Part shown: positions 23,895-32,759 of the stretch, one piece after another
How positions within the stretch are numbered: the stretch's first letter is position 1
Layout: each line of letters opens with the position of its first letter
Assembly: GCA_031547595.1 (NCBI GenBank)
Contig: JAVBRU010000060.1
Location: forward strand, 1-64,000
Source: JAVBRU01 sp031547595
GTDB lineage: Bacteria > Bacillota > Clostridia > Christensenellales > Aristaeellaceae
Length of the DNA stretch: 64,000 nucleotides
Direction: 5' to 3'
Translations under genes and position numbers: made by a program
Notes under the pieces: model-generated
The model's input: the letters and a program-made list of their open reading frames with translations, nothing else
The model's database searches: none
What the model was told of the DNA's origin: nothing

Positions 23895-25187
23895 TTAGTT
23901 GTCCAGATTCTCCATAATTTCGGTGGCCAGCTGATCCAAGGTGGCCTGGATGGGCGCGCCTTCGTTGAAGATGGTGGCCAGGGCATGACGCCACAAGGTC
24001 GCACAGTTGTCATACGCGGGGTTGGCGTTGCGGGGGTTGATCCAGCCGGCCATCGCAACGATGTCGGCCATGGCGGGCTTACGCTCGAGGTATTCGGCGT
24101 ATTCATCGGTCGCCTGCACGCTGGCACGGGTGGGGAAGTAGCCGGTCTTGTCAGCCCAGTAAAGGTTCATTTCGGGGCTGGTCATGAACATCAGGAACTG
24201 CCACGCAGCGTTCTTCTGCGCCTGAGAAGCATTGGAGGGGATAAAGATGGCGGCACCGCCTACTTCGGCGATGAAGGTAGAGCCATCATTGGCACCAGGC
24301 AGCCAAGCCATGCCTACTTCAAAGGGCTTTGCGGCAGCGGCGACGTTGGTCACATAGGTGTCATACAGGGAGGAGGTGTGGAACACGGAGAACGCGCCGC
24401 CATCCACAAACAGCTGACGCATGTTGGTGGAAGCGCCGGTGCCGTACGCATAATACGCATAGCCCTTCTGAATCCACTCGTTGATCTTGGTCGTGATGTA
24501 CACAGACGCTTCGTTGTTTACGTCGGTGGTGCCGTCTTCCAGAACCGTCTGCACGCCGTTGTTCTTGTACAACGTCTCATAATACCAATAGTCCCAGCCG
24601 CCAAACACGGTGCCGTAGCGCTTGGTGGAGCCATCTTCGTTGAAGATGGTGGCCTTTTTGAGGAACTCTTCCATTTCGTCAAAGGTCTTGGGCATTTCGA
24701 TGCCTTCGACGTCAGCGGCGGTCTTATCGTAGTACATGACCTGGGTGGAAATCAGGTAGGGCAGCGCGATCTGCTCGCCATCGTAGCTGGTGGCAGCGAT
24801 CAAGCCCTCGCCAAAGTCCGCTACATCATAATCATATGCATCGATGTAGTCATCCAGCACTTCGCACAGGCCATCTTTGCCATAGCTGGGCGGATAGGAG
24901 GTGTTGGAGGTGCACAGCGCGGGCACGGTGCCAGACGCGTATGCGGCAATGTACTGGGTATTGATCTCGGTGTAGGAGCCAATGTAAATGGGTTCTACCG
25001 TGATGAACTCCTGAGAGTTGTTGAACGTGTCTACCATGTAATTGAGATATTCGGTCAGTTGATCTTCGTGGGCATGCCACCACTGAATGGTGATGGGTTC
25101 AGTGACGTCATACTCGGTGGCAGCAAAGGCGCTGGCGAACGAGCACAGCATGATGGCGACCAGGGCCAGGGCTACGAGCTTCTTCAT
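23895..25187 (-). CDS. Extracellular sugar-binding protein of ABC transporter
   Basis: 430 residues. A signal peptide (KKLVALALVAIMLCSFASAFAA) without a proper lipobox is followed by the family-1 binding protein fold: PITIQWWHAHEDQL near the start, YDKTAADVEGIEMPKTFDEM in the hinge region, and the GGAAIFIPSNASQAQKNAAW segment, all typical of MalE/UgpB-like proteins. It captures a sugar outside the cell for the two permeases downstream. The start is placed at MKKLVAL because AAAGGAG lies eight bases upstream. Transcription begins at the consensus promoter at 25279-25307. Confidence 0.9.
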   Translation of the reverse strand: MKKLVALALVAIMLCSFASAFAATEYDVTEPITIQWWHAHEDQLTEYLNYMVDTFNNSQEFITVEPIYIGSYTEINTQYIAAYASGTVPALCTSNTSYPPSYGKDGLCEVLDDYIDAYDYDVADFGEGLIAATSYDGEQIALPYLISTQVMYYDKTAADVEGIEMPKTFDEMEEFLKKATIFNEDGSTKRYGTVFGGWDYWYYETLYKNNGVQTVLEDGTTDVNNEASVYITTKINEWIQKGYAYYAYGTGASTNMRQLFVDGGAFSVFHTSSLYDTYVTNVAAAAKPFEVGMAWLPGANDGSTFIAEVGGAAIFIPSNASQAQKNAAWQFLMFMTSPEMNLYWADKTGYFPTRASVQATDEYAEYLERKPAMADIVAMAGWINPRNANPAYDNCATLWRHALATIFNEGAPIQATLDQLATEIMENLDN

Positions 25188-25278
25188 GAGGTGTTCTCCT
25201 TTCATAATGGGAATACCTGTTTATTTCATGTACAATTCGTGCGAAAACACATCGATTTTATACATGACGTCTATTTGT

Positions 25279-25307
25279 ATTATAGCAATCCTCCCCTGCA
25301 ATGTCAA
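25279..25307 (-). promoter_or_regulatory. Consensus promoter of the sugar ABC operon
   Basis: Minus strand TTGACA (25302-25307), 17-base spacer, TATAAT (25279-25284). The leader to the ATG is about 85 bases and contains the outward repeats CATGTA and TACATG about 28 bases apart, which may be an operator. Confidence 0.88.
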
Positions 25308-25579
25308 TAAGCAATGTGCGCATATACACGCACATTATTTCAAAATGAAGCGTGGTTTGTAAGCATTCGCTTATAATTTCGTTAAATTTGTTGTCTATTT
25401 TCTACAATTTTAGCTTTCTTCAAGAAAAATCAATCAACAATTTGTACATTTTCGCTCACAATGTTACCAAATCACGAATGATGCGTAAACCAAATTTCAT
25501 ATTCATGTAAAATTTGTTCTGGAAAACATGTAGGGAAAGCTGTGTCAGGCCGTAAAACGCATAATCCCCTGCAATTTGC
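25308..25579. other. AT-rich divergent intergenic region
   Basis: No gene is seen between the two divergent promoters. The stretch 25370-25500 is much more AT-rich than the rest of the window and may contain upstream activating sites for the sugar operon. No clear repeat was found. Confidence 0.4.
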
Positions 25580-25608
25580 TTGCTTTCGCTCTTTTTTTCG
25601 GCTATAAT
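25580..25608 (+). promoter_or_regulatory. Promoter of walJ operon
   Basis: TTGCTT (25580-25585), 17-base spacer, TATAAT (25603-25608), 57 bases before the walJ start. Confidence 0.75.
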
Positions 25609-25664
25609 GGGTGCAGGGTGGGCGCATACCACAACATATAGCCCGCTTGATACGAAAGGCAGCT

Positions 25665-26462
25665 ATGCAGTTAACGTTTTGCCCGCTATACAGCGGCTCC
25701 AGCGGGAATGCGCTCTTTGTGGGCGCAGGTAACACCCGCATATTGATTGATGCCGGACTGTCCGGCCGCACCATATCCGATGCACTGACGCAAATCGGCG
25801 TATTGCCGGAGACACTCAGCGCGATTTTAGTCACCCACGAGCACAGCGACCATGTGCGCGGCGCGGGCATCCTGGCGCGCAAATACCGCGTGCCCCTCTA
25901 TGCCAACGAGCGCACCTGGCAGGCCATGGCGCGCACGGTGGGCGAGATCGCCCCGCCGCAGCGGCGCATCTTTGACGGCAGTGATTTTTATGTGGGTGAT
26001 CTGGCAGTACACCCCTTCTCTATCCCCCATGATGCGGCCGACCCTGTGGGCTACCGCGTATACTATGGCGGGCGCAGCGTATCGGTGGCCACCGATATGG
26101 GGCATATGCAAAAACGTGTGCTGCGGGAGTTGGCGGGATCGGACTTGCTTCTATTAGAAAGCAATCACGATCCGGACATGCTGATGCAAAATCCGCATTA
26201 TTCTTATGCTCTCAAGCAGCGCATTTTGGGCAACCACGGCCATCTGTCCAACGCCTCCTGCGCGGAAACGCTGCCTCTATTGGGCGAGAGCGGTGTGCGC
26301 AACATCATCCTGGGGCACCTCAGCGGCGAAAACAACACGCCGGAGCTGGCGCTGAATACCGCACTTTCCACCCTCACCCACCACGGCATCACCCCCGATG
26401 TGGATATGTGTGTGGATATGGCCTGGCGCGAGCGTATTGGAAATTTTTATTTCATAGAATAG
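25665..26462 (+). CDS. walJ: MBL-fold hydrolase WalJ/YycJ
   Basis: 265 residues, matching WalJ. Family marks are the N-terminal YSGSSGNALFVGAG, LIDAGLSGRTI and the metal motif VTHEHSDHVRG, then NHGHLSNASCAE and GHLSGENNTPELAL. YycJ/WalJ proteins are cytoplasmic; in some bacteria they sit with the WalRK two-component genes and affect the coupling of replication with division, but here no walRK is adjacent. GAAAGG lies before the ATG. It is the first of a run of three MBL-domain genes. Confidence 0.88.
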   Translation: MQLTFCPLYSGSSGNALFVGAGNTRILIDAGLSGRTISDALTQIGVLPETLSAILVTHEHSDHVRGAGILARKYRVPLYANERTWQAMARTVGEIAPPQRRIFDGSDFYVGDLAVHPFSIPHDAADPVGYRVYYGGRSVSVATDMGHMQKRVLRELAGSDLLLLESNHDPDMLMQNPHYSYALKQRILGNHGHLSNASCAETLPLLGESGVRNIILGHLSGENNTPELALNTALSTLTHHGITPDVDMCVDMAWRERIGNFYFIE

Positions 26463-26472
26463 AGGCGATTGC

Positions 26473-27183
26473 ATGCAACTCACGGTGATTGGCTGCCACG
26501 GCCCTTACCCGGCGGCGGGCTGTGCCACCACAGGATATTTGCTGACCCATCAGGGCAAGCATGTGCTGATTGACTGCGGCAGCGGCGTTCTTAGCAGATT
26601 GCTGGAGCGCATCGACCCGGCCAAGCTGGAAGCGGTGCTGTTGTCGCACCTGCATTTTGATCACGCCAGCGACATGCTGGTGCTGCGCTATTATCTGGAG
26701 CGCGTGGGGGCTTGCCTGCCGGTGTATATTCCCTGGCAGGGTGACTCTCCTCTTCGCCCTTTGTTGACGCAGCCTGCCTTTGACCTACGGCCCATCGAAG
26801 AATTGACCGAGATTGCGGGCATGACGCTTCGTACCCTTTCGGTGCGCCACCCCGTAGAAACCCGCGCCATGCGCTTTGAAGCCGAGGGCAAAGCCTTGGT
26901 ATACACAGCGGATACGGGCGACAGCCAAACGCTATTGGAATTTGCCAAAGACGCAGACGTGCTGTTGGCCGATGCCGCCTTTGTGGATGCGCAGTGGAAC
27001 AACAACCTTCTATTACATATGACGGCGCGGCACACGGCGCTGCTGGCGATGGATGCAGGCGCAAAACGCCTGCTGCTCACCCACCTCTCCCCCGCAAATG
27101 CGCCGGAGGTCAGCCTGCGCGAGGCGCAGGAGGTATTCCCGGCGGCGCAGATCGCCGCGCCGGGCAAACAGATCATCGTATGA
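26473..27183 (+). CDS. MBL-fold hydrolase, RNase Z-like (YhfI type)
   Basis: 236 residues. The beginning MQLTVIGCHGPYPAAGCATTGYL and the VLLSHLHFDHASDM metal motif (H-x-H-x-D-H) place it in the RNase Z/ElaC-like branch of the MBL family; YADTGDS-like residues (YTADTGDS) and LTHLSPANAP follow. It lacks the long RNase Z exosite arm, so tRNA 3' processing is unlikely. The substrate is unknown. It starts ten bases after walJ, and its stop overlaps the start of comEC (ATGA). Confidence 0.82.
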   Translation: MQLTVIGCHGPYPAAGCATTGYLLTHQGKHVLIDCGSGVLSRLLERIDPAKLEAVLLSHLHFDHASDMLVLRYYLERVGACLPVYIPWQGDSPLRPLLTQPAFDLRPIEELTEIAGMTLRTLSVRHPVETRAMRFEAEGKALVYTADTGDSQTLLEFAKDADVLLADAAFVDAQWNNNLLLHMTARHTALLAMDAGAKRLLLTHLSPANAPEVSLREAQEVFPAAQIAAPGKQIIV

Positions 27184-29483
27184 AGGCCTTTGCTTTCCCG
27201 AAAAAGCGCGCGCTCGCCTACCTGGCGGTATGCTATGGGCTGGGCGTGTGCTTAGGACGCCAAACAGGGCAAATATTGTGGATTGTTGGCGGCGGGCTGA
27301 TCGGCTCGCTGCTTCTTTACTTGCTGGGGCTAAGAAAGCATCACGGCAGGCTGCCGTGGATATGCCTGATCATGCTGGTGCTGGGCGGCGTGCTGACGTT
27401 CTTTGCGGCACATCCCACGTTTCCTCCCGCCGGAACCTACACCGTGCAGGGCATCGTCAGCGGAGAGGTCGCATACCGCGATGGCCGCTCCACGGCGGCG
27501 TATTTGCGGGATGTGCAACTGGCCGATGCCGACGGCACAACTTATGCTGTATCCAAGGTGTATTGGACGCACTGGCCAGAGGACGGCGCGGCCCCACTTC
27601 AAGACGGCCAGCAGGTCACCTTCCAGGGCACGGCGTATATCCCAAGCGGGCAGACCAATCCCTACGGCTTTGATTTTCAGGCGTATCTGCTGCAAAAGGG
27701 CGTGAGCCTTGGCATTTCAGGTTCAAAGAACATGACGGTGGGAGAAGGTTTTTATCCTTCCTTTGCCGGAGCCATGCTGCGGGCGCGCTTATTCCTGGCA
27801 GACAAAATGCAGCAGATATTTGGTGATCAAAGTGCGCTGCCGGAGGCGCTGTTGCTGGGTATGCGTGCGGAACTGCCGCTGGAGGTACAAGACAGCTTTG
27901 CCAAGGCAGGAATCGCGCACATCCTGGCGGTATCCGGCCTGCACGTGGGGCTGATTGTGGCGGCGCTGATGCTGGCTCTGAGGCCCTTCTCGCTCTCCCC
28001 ACGGGCGCGGATGGGCGTTGTAGGCGTATTTCTGTTGCTCTACTGCGCGCTGTTGAACTTCTCCGCACCGGTGCTTCGCGCCACCATTTTTATTATGATT
28101 CAATTAGAGGGCCGCTGCCGCCGCCGCGCACGGGATATGCTGACCACGCTTTCGGCCGCTTTTATTCTCATTTTGCTTTTGCGGCCACTGGACCTGTTCA
28201 CCGCCAGCTTTCAGTTATCCTTTGGCGCGGTGATGGGCATTGCACTGCTCAGCCATGGCCTGCGGCGTTTGCTGCGCAAGGTGCGGCCTTACTGGCTGCG
28301 GAGCGGCTGGGTGACATCACTTGCTGCTACAGCAGGCGTCATTCTGCCCAGCATTCAAGTATTCAACACATTTTCACTGGTGGGCCTGTTGATCAATCCC
28401 TTGATTTGCGGGCTGATGACAGTGCTGTTGCCCGCATATATCGTGGTGCTGTTGATAGGCTGCGTATGGCTGTCGGCGGGGCAGATCATCGCAATTCCAA
28501 TTAATGCTGTCACTGCGGGGCTGACCGCCGCCATCCGCTGGATCGGGGCCTTGCCCTTTGCGCAGATTGCGGTGCCCAATATTCCGCTGCCGCTGCTGCT
28601 GGCCATCCTGTTTTGCCTCATTCTCTGTACACGCTTTGTGTTTCTGCACAAAAAACAGCGTTTGTGGCTGGGTTTTTGCGCACTGGCAGTGGCGGCAGGC
28701 TGCTGGCAGGCCACCGTATGCCGGGATGTGCAGTACATCCAGTTCTCCATGGGTCAGGCGGACAGCGCGATGATCATCGACGGCGACCAGACCATTCTGA
28801 TTGACACCGGCGAATATGGCGGGGATGTGGCAAATTATCTACGTGCCACGGGGCGGCGGTTGGATACGCTGGTGCTGACGCATCTGCATGCCGACCATAG
28901 CCTGGGACTTGCGCAGCTCATTGCCACCGGCATCCCCATCGGGCAGGTGTGGATTGCGCAGGATGCTATGCGCCACCCCGTCAGCAGCCAGGTGCTGGCA
29001 CTGCTTGACCAGCTGAAGCAACAGGACGTGCCGATATATGAAGTGAGCGCGGGCGATACGCTTGCCACCGCACGCACACGCCTTCAGGTGCTGTGGCCGG
29101 AGGACGGCAAAGTGATGGCAGATACCGATGCCAATCTGTTCCCGCTGGTGCTGCTGTGCGAGCTGGACGGTGTGCGGCTGCTGGCCACAGGCGATCTTGG
29201 CAGCACCTACGAACTATACAGCGCCGTGCCCACCGATATATTGAAAGTAGCGCACCATGGCAGCAAAAACAGCAGCAGCGAAGCGTATCTTACCGCGCTG
29301 CAGCCACGGCTTGCCATCATCAGCTGTTCGGGGTATAATGAAGTGCTGCCGCATCCGGACACGCTGGAGCGGCTGGCGGCAGTAAACGCGCAGGTGTACA
29401 AAACCAGCGATACCGGCGCACTCACGCTGCAATTCCGCGCAGGCAGCTATGTCGTCATCCCTTTTTTGAAGGAGAATCCATGA
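27180..29483 (+). CDS. comEC: Competence protein ComEC/Rec2 (DNA uptake channel)
   Basis: 767 residues. Three parts are seen: N-terminal helices with the OB-like DUF4131 region (GTYTVQGIVSGEVAYRDG), the central Competence membrane domain (AGIAHILAVSGLHVGLIVA, FSAPVLRATIFIM), and a C-terminal MBL domain from about residue 510 (IQFSMGQADSAMI, VLTHLHADHSLGL, KVAHHGSKNSSSE). ComEC passes single-stranded DNA across the membrane in transformable bacteria and its MBL part may degrade the other strand. All motifs are intact, so the gene looks functional. comEA is not next to it. The start overlaps the previous stop. Confidence 0.93.
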   Translation: MKAFAFPKKRALAYLAVCYGLGVCLGRQTGQILWIVGGGLIGSLLLYLLGLRKHHGRLPWICLIMLVLGGVLTFFAAHPTFPPAGTYTVQGIVSGEVAYRDGRSTAAYLRDVQLADADGTTYAVSKVYWTHWPEDGAAPLQDGQQVTFQGTAYIPSGQTNPYGFDFQAYLLQKGVSLGISGSKNMTVGEGFYPSFAGAMLRARLFLADKMQQIFGDQSALPEALLLGMRAELPLEVQDSFAKAGIAHILAVSGLHVGLIVAALMLALRPFSLSPRARMGVVGVFLLLYCALLNFSAPVLRATIFIMIQLEGRCRRRARDMLTTLSAAFILILLLRPLDLFTASFQLSFGAVMGIALLSHGLRRLLRKVRPYWLRSGWVTSLAATAGVILPSIQVFNTFSLVGLLINPLICGLMTVLLPAYIVVLLIGCVWLSAGQIIAIPINAVTAGLTAAIRWIGALPFAQIAVPNIPLPLLLAILFCLILCTRFVFLHKKQRLWLGFCALAVAAGCWQATVCRDVQYIQFSMGQADSAMIIDGDQTILIDTGEYGGDVANYLRATGRRLDTLVLTHLHADHSLGLAQLIATGIPIGQVWIAQDAMRHPVSSQVLALLDQLKQQDVPIYEVSAGDTLATARTRLQVLWPEDGKVMADTDANLFPLVLLCELDGVRLLATGDLGSTYELYSAVPTDILKVAHHGSKNSSSEAYLTALQPRLAIISCSGYNEVLPHPDTLERLAAVNAQVYKTSDTGALTLQFRAGSYVVIPFLKENP

Positions 29484-30508
29484 ACCACAGCGAATTTTTC
29501 GCCGCCGTCAAGGCCGGGCAAATCGCGCCGTGCTACCTGTTTGAGGGCACGGAGGAATATACCAAGGAATCCGCCCTGCGCACGCTGCAAGGGCGGATCA
29601 GCGCGGGCGATTTTGGGGAGCTGAACGAAACCCGCCTCACCGATCCCGATGCCGACACCTTGATTGCCACCGCCGATACTTTCCCTTTTATGGCGGACAA
29701 GCGGCTGGTGATCGTGCTTGGCAGCGCCATGCTGCAATCCGGCAAAGCCAAGGAGTATGATGAGGATGAGAGCGTCAAGAAATTGACGGCTTACCTGGAC
29801 AATCTGCCCGATACCGCGTGCATTGTGTTTATGGTGCGCGGCAAGGCAGATGGCCGTAAAAAGCTGTATACGCAGCTGAAAAAGAAAGCGGCGCATGTGC
29901 AGTTTGAGCCGCTGACCGACCGGGAACTGACACAGTGGATGGCCCAGCTGATGAAGAAGGCGGGCAAAAAAATCAGCGCCGACACCTGCCAGCGCCTGTG
30001 GTTTGCCGCCGGGCGGGATTTGACGCACCTTGGCAACGAGATTGAAAAGCTGATAGCCTTTGCCGATGGCCGCGATGAGGTGACGGCGGAGGATATCGAT
30101 GCCGTATGCACGCGCACGGCGGAGTATAAGGTGTTTGATATGGCGTCCATGCTGCTGCTGGGCGACGGCGCGGGCGCGTTTACCCTGATGAACGGGCTAT
30201 TGCAGGAGGGGGAGGACAGGCTGTTCCTGCTCACCTTGCTTGGGCGGCAATGCCGCCAATTGCTGTATATCAAGCAATTATCCGGCCAGCGGCTGGACCC
30301 CGGTGCCCTGGCCGCGCAGGTGGGGCTGCCGCCCTTTGCCATGGGGCGCATGACCTCGCAGGCCGCGCGCTACACCGCAGCGCAGCTGCAGGCCATGTGC
30401 GATTGGTGCGTGGAGGCGGAGTATGGCGTCAAAAGCGGCGAGCTGATGGACGTAGGCTCCCTGGAGCAAGTGATGCTGAAGATTTTGGCACTCAAGGAGA
30501 AGACATAA
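29480..30508 (+). CDS. holA: DNA polymerase III subunit delta
   Basis: 342 residues. HolA is the wrench subunit of the clamp loader that opens the beta ring. The degenerate AAA+ fold begins PCYLFEGTEEYTKESAL. DTFPFMADKRLVIVLGSA, FMVRGKADGRKKLY and RDLTHLGNEIEKLIAFAD are typical. It overlaps comEC by four bases (ATGA) and rsmG by one base (TAATG), so the three genes are translated in a coupled manner. In Bacillota holA is usually followed by rpsT; here rsmG is next. Confidence 0.93.
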   Translation: MNHSEFFAAVKAGQIAPCYLFEGTEEYTKESALRTLQGRISAGDFGELNETRLTDPDADTLIATADTFPFMADKRLVIVLGSAMLQSGKAKEYDEDESVKKLTAYLDNLPDTACIVFMVRGKADGRKKLYTQLKKKAAHVQFEPLTDRELTQWMAQLMKKAGKKISADTCQRLWFAAGRDLTHLGNEIEKLIAFADGRDEVTAEDIDAVCTRTAEYKVFDMASMLLLGDGAGAFTLMNGLLQEGEDRLFLLTLLGRQCRQLLYIKQLSGQRLDPGALAAQVGLPPFAMGRMTSQAARYTAAQLQAMCDWCVEAEYGVKSGELMDVGSLEQVMLKILALKEKT

Positions 30509-31221
30509 TGCAGGAGATACTGGCGGCGCACGGCCTGATGTTTGACGCGGACGTGCTGAAAAAGCTAAACCTATACCACGAAATGCTGCTGGACTGGAAC
30601 ACGCGCATGGATTTGACCAGCGTATCCGAGGATGCCATGGCCACCCGGCACTTTGTGGATTCGCTGATTGCGCTGACGGTGCCGGGGCTTTTGCCAGAGG
30701 GCGCACGGATGATCGACGTGGGCACCGGCGCGGGCTTTCCCGGCCTGCCGCTGGCCATTGCAAGGCCGGATATGCAGGTATGCCTGATGGATGCGCAGGG
30801 CAAGCGCTGCACTTTTTTGCGGGCAGTGGCGGAAGCGCTGGCGCTTCAAAACGTATCCGTTGTGCAGGCAAGGGCGGAAGACTCCGCCCGGGATGTGCAG
30901 CACCGGGAGAAATATGCGTTGGCCACTGCGCGCGCTGTCGCCCCCCTCAATGTGCTGTGCGAGTATTTGCTGCCCTTTGTGAAGGTGGGCGGGCAGGCGC
31001 TGTGCTGGAAAGGCCCTGCGGTGATGGACGAACTGGCTGCGGCAAAAAAGGCTGCGCATCTGCTGGGCGGCAAGCTGGGTGATGTGCTGGATATGCCGCT
31101 GCCGGACGCGCGGCATGTGCTGGTGTGCCTCCATAAAAACATACCAATCGCTCGCCAATATCCGCGCAAAAATGGCATGCCCGCCAAGCATCCGCTGGGA
31201 AGCGACAAGATCGGCATATAG
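30508..31221 (+). CDS. rsmG: 16S rRNA (guanine527-N7)-methyltransferase RsmG
   Basis: 237 residues. RsmG (GidB) methylates G527 of 16S rRNA using SAM. LNLYHEMLLDWNTRMDLTSV is the conserved N-terminus and DVGTGAGFPGLPLAI the SAM-binding loop; LATARAVAPLNVLCEYLLP is also typical. ATG is at 30508, overlapping the holA stop. It is followed by a terminator and then by noc, an association also found in Bacillus. Loss of RsmG gives low-level streptomycin resistance in other bacteria. Confidence 0.95.
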   Translation: MQEILAAHGLMFDADVLKKLNLYHEMLLDWNTRMDLTSVSEDAMATRHFVDSLIALTVPGLLPEGARMIDVGTGAGFPGLPLAIARPDMQVCLMDAQGKRCTFLRAVAEALALQNVSVVQARAEDSARDVQHREKYALATARAVAPLNVLCEYLLPFVKVGGQALCWKGPAVMDELAAAKKAAHLLGGKLGDVLDMPLPDARHVLVCLHKNIPIARQYPRKNGMPAKHPLGSDKIGI

Positions 31222-31260
31222 ATAGAAGAAATCAGCACGAAATCTGTCATACGAAGCCCT

Positions 31261-31299
31261 CCTCCTGCACTGTCTTTGCAGCAGGAGGTTTTATTTTTT
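31261..31299 (+). terminator. Terminator after rsmG
   Basis: Stem CCTCCTGC (31261-31268) / GCAGGAGG (31281-31288) followed by TTTTATTTTTT. Confidence 0.85.
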
Positions 31300-31317
31300 C
31301 CTAGAACTAGGAGGATA

Positions 31318-31376
31318 GAGCATGGCGCGGCGCGCGCTGCGCCAGGGGGAGGGTGCCGCGCACGCGCGCCATGCTC
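31318..31376 (+). promoter_or_regulatory. Long GC-rich hairpin in the noc leader
   Basis: Arms GAGCATGGCGCG (31318-31329) and CGCGCCATGCTC (31365-31376) pair perfectly, with further GC-rich pairing possible inside. It ends about 11 bases before the GGAGG of noc and has no T run, so it is a leader structure or protein-binding site rather than a terminator. Confidence 0.55.
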
Positions 31377-31401
31377 GCTTTTATCACGAAGGAGGACTGC
31401 T

Positions 31402-32214
31402 ATGAGCGTTGCAAAAAACTGGCAGCAGGGGAACGGACGGCAGGTATGCTGGCTGTCCATGCTGGATATCACGCCCAACCCCCATCAGCCACGAAAGGAA
31501 TTTGACGAGCACGCGCTGATGGAGCTGGCCGCGTCCATCCGCCAACACGGCCTTTTGCAGCCCATCACCGTGCGCGAAACCCAGCAGGGCTATGAAATCG
31601 TGATGGGCGAGCGCCGCTTTCGCGCGTGCGAAATGCTGGGCTTTACCCATGTAGACGCTTTTGTATTGCCCATCGGCGAGGGAGAAAGTGCCGTCTTGGC
31701 GCTGGTGGAAAACTTGCAGCGCGAAAATTTACACTTTTTTGAGGAAGCCGAGGCATATTCCGTCCTTTTGGAGCAGGGCATCAATCAGGAACAGCTGGCG
31801 CGTCAGCTGGGCAAAAGCGCGGGCGGCATCGCCAACAAACTGCGGCTGCTCAAGCTCTCGCCCGAGCTGCGGCATTATATATATGAAACAGGGCTAAGCG
31901 AGCGGCATGCGCGCTGTTTGCTGCGCTTGCCCGATGGCATGGCGCGTCTTCGCATCGCGCAGCAGGCCGGTGAAAACAAGCTGACAGTGCGCGAAACCGA
32001 AGGCCTGGTCAACCGCGCGCTCGCACGCCTGCCGGTGCAGCCGCCGGTTCGCCGTGTGATTTCGCTGGTGCGCGATCACCGCCTGTACCTCAACGCCATC
32101 CAGAGCATTGTGGAGCAGATGCGCGAAACCGGCCTCCATGTGTGCTTTGACGTGCACGAATACGAGGATAAAGTGGATGTGCGCGTGACGCTGCCCAAGC
32201 ACGGAAACTTGTAA
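31402..32214 (+). CDS. noc: ParB-family protein, probably nucleoid occlusion protein Noc
   Basis: 270 residues. The N-terminal ParB/Srx domain has ITPNPHQPRKEFDE, then GERRFRACEMLG (the CTP-binding GERRxRA box) and ALVENLQRENLHFFEEA. A helix-turn-helix follows (INQEQLARQLGKSAGGIANKL). The C-terminal 60 residues should form the dimerisation part. ParB relatives include Spo0J and Noc; the gene lies directly after rsmG and has no parA/soj partner here, which favours Noc, the protein that blocks septation over the chromosome. GGAGG lies before the ATG. Confidence 0.8.
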   Translation: MSVAKNWQQGNGRQVCWLSMLDITPNPHQPRKEFDEHALMELAASIRQHGLLQPITVRETQQGYEIVMGERRFRACEMLGFTHVDAFVLPIGEGESAVLALVENLQRENLHFFEEAEAYSVLLEQGINQEQLARQLGKSAGGIANKLRLLKLSPELRHYIYETGLSERHARCLLRLPDGMARLRIAQQAGENKLTVRETEGLVNRALARLPVQPPVRRVISLVRDHRLYLNAIQSIVEQMRETGLHVCFDVHEYEDKVDVRVTLPKHGNL

Positions 32215-32244
32215 CTTCCTCCATAAAAAAGATGCCAGAAATGC

Positions 32245-32273
32245 TTGCATTTTGCGCGGGCATGTGATAGAAT
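32245..32273 (+). promoter_or_regulatory. Promoter of rpmB
   Basis: TTGCAT (32245-32250), 17-base spacer, TAGAAT (32268-32273). The 80-base leader has a small hairpin (CGGGC / GCCCG) just before the GGAGG of rpmB. Confidence 0.75.
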
Positions 32274-32355
32274 AGTCAAGCTGTCAATCAGATGATGTGT
32301 TCTGCATCTTCTAAGCATTAACCGGGCGCTCATGGCCCGTTTGGAGGTAATTACA

Positions 32356-32580
32356 ATGGGGAAGTTTTGTGAAGTTTGCGAAAAGGGCCTGATGAGCGGC
32401 CATAAAGTCAGCCACTCCAACCGCAAGAGCAACCGCACCTGGGCGCCCAACGTTCAGCGCGTGCGCGTGGTGGTCGCTGGCCGTCCCATGCATGCCAACG
32501 TTTGCACCCGTTGCCTGCGCAGCGGCTATGTGCAGCGTGCCCTGCCCGCAAGCCCCGTGGCCACCACAGAAGAAGCCTAA
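32356..32580 (+). CDS. rpmB: 50S ribosomal protein L28
   Basis: 74 residues. It starts MGKFCEVCEKGLMSGHKVSH and has SNRTWAPNVQRVRV and a second Cys pair CTRC. The two CxxC pairs make it the zinc-binding (C+) form of L28. The start at 32356 is preferred over an upstream frame start because TTGGAGG lies nine bases before it. It is a single-gene unit between its own promoter and a terminator. Confidence 0.95.
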   Translation: MGKFCEVCEKGLMSGHKVSHSNRKSNRTWAPNVQRVRVVVAGRPMHANVCTRCLRSGYVQRALPASPVATTEEA

Positions 32581-32607
32581 GCTGCATCTTCCCTGGCAGA
32601 GCCTATC

Positions 32608-32640
32608 AGGCTGTCGAAAGTGACTTTCGGCAGCCTTTTC
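32608..32640 (+). terminator. Terminator after rpmB
   Basis: Thirteen-base stem AGGCTGTCGAAAG / CTTTCGGCAGCCT with a TGA loop and TTTTC after it. Confidence 0.8.
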
Positions 32641-32697
32641 TTGCAGTTGAAAAACAGAGATTATACAGTGAGGGGGGCTTGCGGGCCCTCCGGCGCA

Positions 32698-32726
32698 TTG
32701 ACAAACAGCAATCGCAAAGGTATAAT
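32698..32726 (+). promoter_or_regulatory. Consensus promoter of asnA-glnN
   Basis: TTGACA (32698-32703), 17-base spacer, TATAAT (32721-32726): a perfect housekeeping promoter 33 bases before the asnA start. Confidence 0.9.
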
Positions 32727-32759
32727 TTGCGCATACTTTTTTAGAGAAGGGGTGGAACC

